Positions 9,290 to 16,642 of a stretch of 64,000 nt of DNA are shown piece by piece. Both the position numbers and the translations under genes were made by a program. Position 1 is the first letter of the stretch; each line of letters opens with the position of its first letter. The stretch comes from an uncultured Lachnospiraceae bacterium. GTDB taxonomy: Bacteria > Bacillota > Clostridia > Lachnospirales > Lachnospiraceae. The DNA is taken from positions 1 to 64,000 of the forward strand of contig CAMUYQ010000001.1 in assembly GCA_947165025.1 (NCBI GenBank). The letters are read 5' to 3'. The notes beneath the pieces are model-generated. The model did not search any database, had not been told where the DNA came from, and was given only the letters and a program-made list of their open reading frames with translations.

Positions 9290-10909
9290 ATGCACGATCT
9301 TCTGTTAGGACTGATGTATTCAAGCATATTGTGTATGTTCATGGAATGCTGGATCGTTTTCAGAAATATCAAGACACCGCTTCATTCATATCTGTTTCTG
9401 AGTTGTATAGCAACTCTTGTCAACAGTATCGGATATCTTCTGCAACTGAAATCAAAATGCGAAGACTCATATATGAACGCGCTCAGGCTTTCATATTCGG
9501 GAAGGACTTTTATCGCTCTTGCGATGCTTTTCTTCATCGCCGAACTGTGCCATGTCGTTATCCCTTCTCTAATAGCAAAATCACTTGTCATCGTTCATGT
9601 TGCCGTTTATGTTTTGATAATGACGATAAGTCATCACTCACTGTATTACCGGAACGGAAGATTTGAGACAGGAGGAATGTTTCCTGTTTACGTTCATAAA
9701 AACGGTATCGTGTTTATCTTTTTTATGCATCTGCTCATCATCTATGTGATCGTTGCACTTTACTGGCTTATCTTATCACTTATCAGGGAGAAGTCAGCAA
9801 CGGCAAGAAAGCGTCTTTTGCTCGTCCTGGCGGCACTTGTTTCTGAAGGAATGTCGATCGTCATACAGCTTTGGGGACGGTTTTCAGCGCTCCAGCCATT
9901 TGATTTTTCAATACTTGGTCTTGCTGTCGGAATGGTGTTCATGTATATCGCGATATTCAGGTATAACCTTCTCGGTGTGATGGACATTGCAAGAGAGTTT
10001 ATGATCGACAGACTTGCGGAAGGTGTGATAGCGGTAGATAACGAAGGGAACGTAAAGTATTTTAACGAGCCTGCAAGAACGATATTTCCCGAACTGTATT
10101 CCGATCCTGCATCCGTTGTTAAACAGGTAAAAGAAGCTGTATCCGCCCAAGAGACTATCAATGCAAACAACAGGATATATTCACCGGAAGAAAATGAACT
10201 CAAGGTCAAGGGTGAGTCATTCGGAAAACTGTACGCACTTCTTGATGCAACAGAACATAAAGAAAAAGAGCAGCAGCTCAGAGCAGATGCGGACATACTT
10301 GAGATGGCTGCCATAAGCATGAGAAAGAGGCTTCTTGCAGCCGAAGAGGCCGCGCGTCAGGACAGGCGGATGCGCCATGACAGAAGACACTTTGAGGCAT
10401 TGCTGATGGAACTTCTCAAAGAAGGCAGGACGGAAGAGGCGAAAAGATGTCTTTCGGAGAGACTTTTAGAAGAGCCGAAAGCGGAGATAAGATATTGCGA
10501 CAATACGACAGTCAATGCGTCTTTTGCTCATTATGTATTTGCTGCAAAAAGTAAGGCCATAAGAGTGGAAGTGTCTGCAAATATCCCGGAGAAGATTCAG
10601 GTTGATGAGATCAAGCTTGCGATAGCGATCAGTAATCTGATGGAAAACGCTATCCATGCCTGTGAGAAGGTGGAGCCGGAAAAGAGGTATATCAGTGTAA
10701 GATCAAGCTATAAAACCCAGCTTCTGATAGAGATATCCAATTCGTGCAGGGGAACAGTCAGGCTTGATCAGGACGGGTATCCTTTTACGGATGAGACGGG
10801 ACACGGTATCGGCACAAAGAGCGTGAGGGCTTTTGTAAGACAGACGGGCAGCGAGATCCGCTATTTTTCCAAAGAGGATGTTTTCAGGGTAAGGATGCTG
10901 ATCGGATAG
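9290..10909 (+). CDS. Sensor histidine kinase, 7TM input with HPK10-like core
   Basis: 539 aa from ATG 9290, with cggggaaa as ribosome binding site; the longer frame would run into the preceding gene. The N-terminus has about seven hydrophobic helices (residues 1-230), like the histidine-kinase 7TM input module. A PAS-like segment follows (about 235-330), then a dimerisation helix with MRHDRRHF (phospho-acceptor His363 by family alignment). The C-terminal GHKL ATPase has N-box NLMENAIHAC and G-box GHGIGTKSV. It pairs with the LytTR regulator directly upstream. The kinase has more input domain than a plain AgrC. Confidence 0.9.
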   Translation: MHDLLLGLMYSSILCMFMECWIVFRNIKTPLHSYLFLSCIATLVNSIGYLLQLKSKCEDSYMNALRLSYSGRTFIALAMLFFIAELCHVVIPSLIAKSLVIVHVAVYVLIMTISHHSLYYRNGRFETGGMFPVYVHKNGIVFIFFMHLLIIYVIVALYWLILSLIREKSATARKRLLLVLAALVSEGMSIVIQLWGRFSALQPFDFSILGLAVGMVFMYIAIFRYNLLGVMDIAREFMIDRLAEGVIAVDNEGNVKYFNEPARTIFPELYSDPASVVKQVKEAVSAQETINANNRIYSPEENELKVKGESFGKLYALLDATEHKEKEQQLRADADILEMAAISMRKRLLAAEEAARQDRRMRHDRRHFEALLMELLKEGRTEEAKRCLSERLLEEPKAEIRYCDNTTVNASFAHYVFAAKSKAIRVEVSANIPEKIQVDEIKLAIAISNLMENAIHACEKVEPEKRYISVRSSYKTQLLIEISNSCRGTVRLDQDGYPFTDETGHGIGTKSVRAFVRQTGSEIRYFSKEDVFRVRMLIG

Positions 10910-11156
10910 TTTATATGACCGTTTCCGTGTATATCGCATACAAATCAGTGCAATGTAGGTCGTTTTGGGGCGTTTGTGATAATTTCTTAAAGGTATCTGA
11001 AAAGATAACACAAAGGCGTCCCCTTGTCCTATCATCACATCTATTATCACATTTTTGCAATACACATCCAGATAATTCCTTTTCAGGCATTTGACATTCA
11101 ACGAGACAGGGGGACATCTGTTGAGCCATTAATCCCGCAAAATACAAAGATTATGA

Positions 11157-11162
11157 TATAAT
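11157..11162 (+). promoter_or_regulatory. -10 box (TGATATAAT) before the Cys-rich membrane protein
   Basis: TATAAT with an upstream TG, the same extended -10 sequence as before cheV, lies 22 bp before the start codon. No good -35 is seen. The rest of the 275-bp gap from 10910 holds no convincing gene or terminator. Confidence 0.5.
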
Positions 11163-11184
11163 ATAACATTAGAGGAGTGTCCTG

Positions 11185-11361
11185 ATGAATGTTTCAACTA
11201 TCATAGTCTGCATATTAATTGTTGCTGCAGTCATATTTGCCTTTGTGAGCATTATCAGGGACAGAAGACGCGGCAGGTGCTCGTGCGGATGCGATGCATG
11301 TCCGGGCAGCGGTGCGTGTACGATAAGAGAGAGCAGCACGGAAGATGACACTGGATTATAA
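11185..11361 (+). CDS. Small Cys-rich membrane protein (FeoB-associated type)
   Basis: 58 aa: a hydrophobic helix (residues 5-24), a basic stop-transfer (IIRDRRRGR), then a Cys cluster CSCGCDACPGSGAC with Cys32, 34, 36, 39 and 45. This is the build of the FeoB-associated Cys-rich membrane protein family, small proteins often encoded beside the ferrous iron transporter feoB. No feoB is present here. The ATG has gaggag upstream, and the 3' end overlaps the start of the HD-GYP gene by 17 nt, suggesting coupled translation. The function of the family is unclear. Confidence 0.75.
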   Translation: MNVSTIIVCILIVAAVIFAFVSIIRDRRRGRCSCGCDACPGSGACTIRESSTEDDTGL

Positions 11362-12691
11362 TATCTATCTCGAGGTTGCGGCGATCCCGCTCAACATCAT
11401 CATATATTCTTATCTTGTGCTTCGTTATACCAACATGACGAAGATAAATGTAGCGTTCAGAAGATTCGCATTTGTTGTGATGATCGCTGACATTATTGAT
11501 GTTGTCACAGCGATAGTCACGAGTGCACATGGCCTTGTACCTAACTGGATACATTACATCTTCAATATTACCGATTCTTTTTTTACTTCCTTTGCAGCAT
11601 TTACATTTACATATTACATCTATGCATATTCCGAGATGAGACCGAAGCCGAAGCTGGTCAGAAATGTTTTCAATATCACGCTTCTTTCGATCAATTACAT
11701 CCTGCTTCTTACAAACCCGTTCACCGGATGGGTGTTCACATATGATGCAGAAGGAAACTATATCCATGAAGTTCTTTTCGTTCCTGTCGCATACGGATTT
11801 CCAATACTGTTCTTCATGCTCGGAAGCATATATATGATGAGGCATCGTGAACGATACAGAAAGAACCAGATAAGGGTAATGGTGATCGCGATAATCTCGG
11901 CTGCAATACTGTTCCTTCTTCAGATGCTGTTCTTCGACAATGTACTCATTACGTTGTTTATTGCATCGATAGGTGTGCTCGTTATCTTTATCTCGCTCGA
12001 AACGCCTGACTACGTGAAACTGTTAAAGACCAGGGCCGAGCTGAACGCGGCAAGAGAGAGGGAAACTGCCGCGCTTGAAAAGGAAAATCTTTCCAGACAG
12101 GTCCTGCTTGCATTTTCCAAGGCTGTTGACGCAAAGGACCATTATACAAACGGTCATTCCGAGAGGGTGGCTCTCTATGCGCGTATGATAGCTGAGAGGA
12201 TGGGAAAGAGCGAGAAGGAGCAGGAAGAGATATATGAACTCGGTCTTCTTCATGATATAGGAAAGATAGGGATATCCGAAGCGATAATCAATAAAGAGGG
12301 CAAACTGTCGAAAGACGAGTTTGATCAGATCAAGGAACACACTATCATCGGATGGGACATACTCAAGACGATCGATGAGATACCGTGGCTTTCAAAGGGC
12401 GCCAGATGGCATCACGAGCGATATGACGGTACGGGTTATCCTGACGGACTCAAGGGAAAAGAAATTCCAGAGGAGGCACGTATCATCTGCCTTGCCGACA
12501 GTTATGACGCCATGACATCCAAAAGGTCATATTCAGCTGTTATGACCCAGCCTGCAGTCAGGGAAGAAATAGAAAGATGCAGCGGCACCCAGTTCGATCC
12601 GGATATTGCGCAGCATCTTCTTAACATGATCGATGAAGATAAAGATTACGACCTCAGAGAAAAACCAGAGGATGCAGGTGGCGGGACTTGA
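11345..12691 (+). CDS. Membrane HD-GYP domain protein (putative c-di-GMP phosphodiesterase)
   Basis: 448 aa. The N-terminal half holds six or seven hydrophobic helices (about residues 1-225), then a short coiled coil (about 225-255). The C-terminal HD-GYP domain has the metal-binding pair in LLHDIGKIG (His303, Asp304) and the signature HHERYDGTGYPDG (from His356). HD-GYP enzymes hydrolyse cyclic di-GMP to pGpG/GMP. The stop codon lies inside the 3' end of the convergent tRNA-Leu gene, so the last six codons are also tRNA sequence. Activity is inferred from intact motifs. Confidence 0.92.
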   Translation: MTLDYNIYLEVAAIPLNIIIYSYLVLRYTNMTKINVAFRRFAFVVMIADIIDVVTAIVTSAHGLVPNWIHYIFNITDSFFTSFAAFTFTYYIYAYSEMRPKPKLVRNVFNITLLSINYILLLTNPFTGWVFTYDAEGNYIHEVLFVPVAYGFPILFFMLGSIYMMRHRERYRKNQIRVMVIAIISAAILFLLQMLFFDNVLITLFIASIGVLVIFISLETPDYVKLLKTRAELNAARERETAALEKENLSRQVLLAFSKAVDAKDHYTNGHSERVALYARMIAERMGKSEKEQEEIYELGLLHDIGKIGISEAIINKEGKLSKDEFDQIKEHTIIGWDILKTIDEIPWLSKGARWHHERYDGTGYPDGLKGKEIPEEARIICLADSYDAMTSKRSYSAVMTQPAVREEIERCSGTQFDPDIAQHLLNMIDEDKDYDLREKPEDAGGGT

Positions 12692-12755
12692 ACCCGCATG
12701 TAGTTGCCTACGGCAGATTTTGAGTCTGCTGCGTCTGCCATTCCGCCACACCTGC
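12673..12755 (-). tRNA. tRNA-Leu (anticodon CAA)
   Basis: The minus strand gives an 83-nt class II tRNA: acceptor stem GCAGGTG / CACCTGC with discriminator A, anticodon loop CTCAAAA giving CAA (reads UUG), a variable arm, and a T arm with GGTTCAAGTCC. CCA is not encoded. It converges on and overlaps the HD-GYP gene by 19 bp. A good promoter lies ~140 bp upstream on the same strand, separated from the tRNA by a folded region. Confidence 0.95.
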
Positions 12756-12764
12756 GAAAGGTTG

Positions 12765-12888
12765 TAAGGAGGGACCCATCGAAGATGGGAGGATTCCTTA
12801 CTACACGACGAGCCCTATTCGACGAAGTCGAATTCTGATGGGCGAGTCTCCTACAGTAGTAATGCGCGACACTCCACTGACCAACGCT
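12765..12888 (-). ncRNA. Candidate structured RNA or folded leader upstream of tRNA-Leu
   Basis: No gene is seen in the ~270 bp between the tRNA and the next gene, but the part next to the tRNA folds well. On the minus strand: ATTCGAC / GTCGAAT around TTC (12817-12833) inside GCCC / GGGC; CCCATC / GATGGG around TTC (12775-12789) inside TAAGGA / TCCTTA; and TTACTAC / GTAGTAA as a possible closing stem, partly exclusive with the previous one. There is no U-run between it and the tRNA, so one transcript may hold both. It matches no RNA family I know; 5S, SRP and T-box signatures are absent. Strand is inferred from the promoter. Confidence 0.4.
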
Positions 12889-12894
12889 AATATT

Positions 12895-12924
12895 ACCATA
12901 TACATAAACTCTATTCAATGTCAA
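12895..12924 (-). promoter_or_regulatory. Sigma-A promoter for the tRNA-Leu transcript
   Basis: On the minus strand a perfect TTGACA (plus 12919-12924) and TATGGT (plus 12895-12900) are 18 bp apart. Transcription would start near 12888, at the edge of the folded region, about 130 nt before the mature tRNA. Confidence 0.6.
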
Positions 12925-12955
12925 TAAACGTCGTTTCTTCTCACTAATTCCCGTA

Positions 12956-12984
12956 TTGCAAAAAACACAATATTTAGGTATCAT
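12956..12984 (+). promoter_or_regulatory. Sigma-A-type promoter for the zf-HC2 / polA operon
   Basis: TTGCAA (12956-12961) and TATCAT (12979-12984) with a 17-bp spacer, about 40 bp before the start of the small zinc-finger protein gene. Confidence 0.55.
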
Positions 12985-13025
12985 AGAAAGGGTGTGGGCC
13001 AATATGTTGCGCACCATGATGTGAT

Positions 13026-13376
13026 ATGGAATACATTGACTGTAACGAATGCGAACTTCATATGAATCCGTTCATCGAGAACAGGCTTGTCGGAGAGACT
13101 CTCTGGCAGTTTCTTACGCATGTCGAAAAATGTCCGGAATGCTTTGAGGAACTGGAGATAAGATACCTTATCGCCGAAGCGCTCGGAAGACTTGAGAACG
13201 GAGAATCCATCGATCTTAAGAACGAGCTTTACCAGAAGATCAGGGTCACGAAGAGGGCAATGTATTTCCATTATTTCAACGAAGATGTTCTGAGGATCCT
13301 TGAGATCATATCGATGATAATAGTGTCTTATGAACTGTTCGGTTTTCTGTCGCACTTTTTCGGTATTGTGTTTTAG
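13026..13376 (+). CDS. Putative zinc-finger (zf-HC2-like) small membrane protein
   Basis: 116 aa. Cys6 and Cys9 (CNEC) and the HxxxCxxC motif His32-Cys36-Cys39 (HVEKCPEC) match the ZAS/zf-HC2 zinc fold seen in many anti-sigma factors. One hydrophobic helix lies near the C-terminus (about 88-114). No sigma factor gene is adjacent; polA starts 9 nt downstream. The ATG has no strong Shine-Dalgarno. It may be an orphan anti-sigma-like regulator or simply a membrane zinc protein; the target is unknown. Confidence 0.7.
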   Translation: MEYIDCNECELHMNPFIENRLVGETLWQFLTHVEKCPECFEELEIRYLIAEALGRLENGESIDLKNELYQKIRVTKRAMYFHYFNEDVLRILEIISMIIVSYELFGFLSHFFGIVF

Positions 13377-13385
13377 GACTTTGAA

Positions 13386-16028
13386 ATGGCCTCAAAACTT
13401 GTTCTTATTGACGGCAACAGCATAGCAAACAGAGCTTTCTTTGCAATCCCTGATCTTACCAATGCAAAGGGGATGCACACGAACGCCATATACGGCTTTT
13501 TAAATATACTGTTCCGGATCCTCGGTGAGGAGGATGCGGATCATCTTGTGGTTGCATTTGACGTTCACGAACCTACATTTCGTCATAAAATGTATGAGGC
13601 ATACAAAGGTACCAGAAAAGGTATGCCCGATGAACTCAAGCAGCAGATGCCGGTCCTTAAAGACCTGCTTCGTGCGATGGATATAACCGTTATGGAAAAG
13701 GGCGGACTTGAGGCGGATGACATCCTCGGAACTTTGGCCAAGCGTGCCGAGAAGGAAGGGATGGAGGTCACTCTTGTATCGGGGGACCGCGATCTTCTTC
13801 AGATCGCGACCGACAGTATCCTTATAAGGATACCGAAGACAAAGGGCGGCAAGACTGAGATAGAGAATTATCATACTGCAGACGTGATCGAGAAGTACGG
13901 ACTTACACCGCTTCAGATAATCGAACTCAAAGCACTTATGGGTGACGCATCCGATAATATCCCGGGTGTTCCGAAGATCGGTGAAAAGACTGCGACAGAG
14001 CTTCTTAAGCAGTACGGCAACATAGAAACTCTTAAGGAGCATATCGGAGAGATCACAAAGAAGTCTGTCAAAGAGACACTGGAGCAGAACTTTGACATGG
14101 CAGTCCTGTCAAAAAAGCTCGCAACGATAGAGATAAATGCCGACATAGCACTTGATCTTTCAGAAGCAAAGCTGGGAAACATTTATACCGATGATGCATA
14201 TGCGATCATTAAAGAGCTTGGCTTTAAGAACATGTTCTCGCGGTTTGAAGGCGCGTCGATAAAAGATGCATTAAACTATGCCGATTCATTCAGAACCGTC
14301 GGTGAAGACGGCGAATACGATTCTGTGATCGAGTCCGTTTCGGATGCAAAAAGTGCATCATTCTTCATAACTGATATCGGTATCGCGCTATCATATAAAA
14401 ATGATACGGTATTTGTTCCGGCATCAGGGAAGCGTACCATAGAACGCATATGTGATGCATTTTCCAATGCGGTGATAAAGAGCGGTGTTAAGCTGTTCAC
14501 TTTTGATCTGAAATCACAGCTTAAGTTTCTTCCGAAGTTCTGTGACACCTCTTTTGTGAAGGAACGTATATCAGATCTGTGCATAGGAGCATACCTTGTC
14601 AATCCGCTTAAGAATGACTATTCGATAGAAGATGTGGCAGGTGAATATGCTTCTCTTGTGATCAAAAGCGCTTCGGAGATATTCGGGAAACTGGATATGT
14701 CCGAATGCTATATGATAATGTCCGACGAAGTCGCAAAGTATATGTGTACGTATGCTTACGTCTGCCTGAAGGCTTCGGAGCCGCTGATGCGCAGGCTGGA
14801 CTCGCTTGGGATGACAGAACTTTATTACGATATCGAGATGCCGCTCATCGTATGTCTGTATGATATGGAAAGACTCGGCATCAGACTCCTTCCGGATAAG
14901 CTCAGGGCTTACGGAGATACTCTCGGCGCCCAGATAAAGGATTTGGAACATTCGATACACGAAGAAGCCGGTCAGGAGTTTAATATCAATTCACCGATGC
15001 AGCTTGGTGAGATCCTGTTCGGAAAGATGGGTATCCCCGGAGGCAAGAAGACCAAGAAAGGTTATTCGACTGCAGCCGATGTGCTTGAAAAGCTTGCACC
15101 AGACTATCCGTTTGTTTCCAGGATACTTGAGTACAGGGCACTTACCAAACTTAAATCAACATATACGGACGGACTGCAGCAGTATCTGGCTGCAGACGGA
15201 AGGATCCACTCCACGTTTAACCAGACGATAACCGCAACAGGCAGGATTTCAAGCACCGAGCCGAATCTTCAGAACATTCCCGCGAGAATGGAGCAGGGAA
15301 GGCTCATCAGAAAATACTTTGTCCCGAAGGACGGTTGCATGTTCGTTGATGCGGACTATTCACAGATCGAACTTCGTGTGATGGCTCACCTGTCAGGTGA
15401 TGAGACTCTTATCGAAGCGTTCAGGACAGGCGCAGACATCCATTCGATAACCGCATCAAAAGTATTCCATGTTGCGCCCGAAGAAGTGACATCACTCATG
15501 AGACGGAACGCAAAGGCAGTTAATTTCGGGATAATTTACGGGATAAGCGCATTCGGTCTTGCGAGCGATCTTAACATTGCGAAGAAGGAAGCGCAGGATT
15601 TTATTGATGAATATTTCAGAACGTTTCCCAAGGTCAAAGCGTTCATAGATGCCGGTGTTGAAAAGGCGAGAAAGGACGGATATGTTACGACAGTATTCGG
15701 AAGAAGACGTCCGTTGCCTGAACTTTCAAGCTCGGATTTCATGAAGAGATCATTCGGGGAACGCGTTGCGATGAACGCCCCCATTCAGGGAACCGCTGCC
15801 GACATCATGAAGATAGCGATGATAAAGGTCAAGGAGCGTCTTGAAAAGGAAGGCCTTGAATCGAGAGTCATCCTTCAGGTGCATGATGAACTGCTCATCG
15901 AGGCTCCCGAAAATGAAGTCGAAAAAGCGGCAGCTCTTCTGAAAGATGAAATGGAAAACGCCGTAAGATTTACCGTTCCGATGTCGGTTGAGACATCGAC
16001 GGGAAGCAACTGGTACGAGGCCAAGTGA
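13386..16028 (+). CDS. polA: DNA polymerase I
   Basis: Fills gaps in repair and lagging-strand processing. 880 aa: N-terminal 5'-3' exonuclease/flap domain (about 1-290, with LIDGNS, ADDILGT and SGDRD), a central 3'-5' exonuclease-like domain (about 300-480), and a polymerase domain (about 490-880) with motif A DADYSQIELR, motif B RRNAKAVNFGIIYG and motif C QVHDE. In the central domain the Exo I DxE is not conserved (FFITDIG), so proofreading is probably lost, as in several Gram-positive Pol I enzymes. coaE starts 1 nt after the stop. Confidence 0.96.
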   Translation: MASKLVLIDGNSIANRAFFAIPDLTNAKGMHTNAIYGFLNILFRILGEEDADHLVVAFDVHEPTFRHKMYEAYKGTRKGMPDELKQQMPVLKDLLRAMDITVMEKGGLEADDILGTLAKRAEKEGMEVTLVSGDRDLLQIATDSILIRIPKTKGGKTEIENYHTADVIEKYGLTPLQIIELKALMGDASDNIPGVPKIGEKTATELLKQYGNIETLKEHIGEITKKSVKETLEQNFDMAVLSKKLATIEINADIALDLSEAKLGNIYTDDAYAIIKELGFKNMFSRFEGASIKDALNYADSFRTVGEDGEYDSVIESVSDAKSASFFITDIGIALSYKNDTVFVPASGKRTIERICDAFSNAVIKSGVKLFTFDLKSQLKFLPKFCDTSFVKERISDLCIGAYLVNPLKNDYSIEDVAGEYASLVIKSASEIFGKLDMSECYMIMSDEVAKYMCTYAYVCLKASEPLMRRLDSLGMTELYYDIEMPLIVCLYDMERLGIRLLPDKLRAYGDTLGAQIKDLEHSIHEEAGQEFNINSPMQLGEILFGKMGIPGGKKTKKGYSTAADVLEKLAPDYPFVSRILEYRALTKLKSTYTDGLQQYLAADGRIHSTFNQTITATGRISSTEPNLQNIPARMEQGRLIRKYFVPKDGCMFVDADYSQIELRVMAHLSGDETLIEAFRTGADIHSITASKVFHVAPEEVTSLMRRNAKAVNFGIIYGISAFGLASDLNIAKKEAQDFIDEYFRTFPKVKAFIDAGVEKARKDGYVTTVFGRRRPLPELSSSDFMKRSFGERVAMNAPIQGTAADIMKIAMIKVKERLEKEGLESRVILQVHDELLIEAPENEVEKAAALLKDEMENAVRFTVPMSVETSTGSNWYEAK

Positions 16029-16029
16029 C

Positions 16030-16623
16030 ATGAAGACCATCGGGATAACAGGCGGTGTCGGGGCCGGTAAATCGGAAGTGCTGAAGATGATCAGGGATAT
16101 GGCCAGCTGCATCATCGTTACTGCGGATGACCTTGCCCGTTCTCTTGAAGTTAAAGGCGAAGTCTGCTATGAACCGCTCGTTAAGCTTCTCGGAGAGCAT
16201 GTTCTTGCCGATGATGGTCAGATCGATCCGAAGAAGATGGCGCAGGTGATTTTTGCCGAAGGCAGTGAGGAGCTTCTGAAGCAGGTGAATTTGATCGTTC
16301 ATCCTGCGGTCAAGGAGCGCATAACAGCAATGATCGCTGATGCCAAAGATCAGGGCTCGGTGGATTATTTCTTCATTGAAGCGGCTCTTCTGATCGAAGA
16401 CGGTTATGATAAAATTGTTGACGAACTGTGGTATGTCCGGGCGGATGAAGATACGAGGAGAAAACGTCTTAAGGACAGCCGAGGATATTCGGATGAGAAG
16501 ATAGATGACATCATCAAGTCGCAGAGTTCGGATGATGTTTTCAGAAGATACTGCAGGGTTGTGATTGATAACTCGCGCGGTCTTGATGATACAAAAAAGC
16601 AGCTTGAGAAATTGCTAGGATAA
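16030..16623 (+). CDS. coaE: Dephospho-CoA kinase
   Basis: Phosphorylates dephospho-CoA on the ribose 3'-OH, the last step of coenzyme A synthesis. 197 aa, typical. The P-loop GGVGAGKS is at residues 8-15, the substrate-binding EAALLIE and the lid region RRKRLKDSRGYS follow. The ATG at 16030 is the correct start because the protein family begins just before the P-loop; the longer frame would overlap polA. The polA-coaE pairing is common in Firmicutes. Confidence 0.94.
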   Translation: MKTIGITGGVGAGKSEVLKMIRDMASCIIVTADDLARSLEVKGEVCYEPLVKLLGEHVLADDGQIDPKKMAQVIFAEGSEELLKQVNLIVHPAVKERITAMIADAKDQGSVDYFFIEAALLIEDGYDKIVDELWYVRADEDTRRKRLKDSRGYSDEKIDDIIKSQSSDDVFRRYCRVVIDNSRGLDDTKKQLEKLLG

Positions 16624-16642
16624 GAGTCAGAGAGGTATTAAA

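Noticed and set aside
10961-10980. cgttttgggg / cgtttgtgat as LytTR direct repeats
   Set aside because: The offset is only 10 bp and the match to the LytTR site consensus is poor.
10911-11147. 78-codon minus-strand frame in the gap after the LytTR kinase, tested as a signal peptide gene
   Set aside because: No good ribosome site, no AgrD-like layout and no similarity that I recognise.
12765-12888. 5S rRNA as an explanation for the folded region
   Set aside because: The conserved 5S loop (CCGAACACGGAAG-like) is absent and the stems do not fit the 5S plan.
12646-13017. 123-codon minus-strand frame over the tRNA
   Set aside because: It contains the classic false translation of a tRNA gene and runs through the folded noncoding region.
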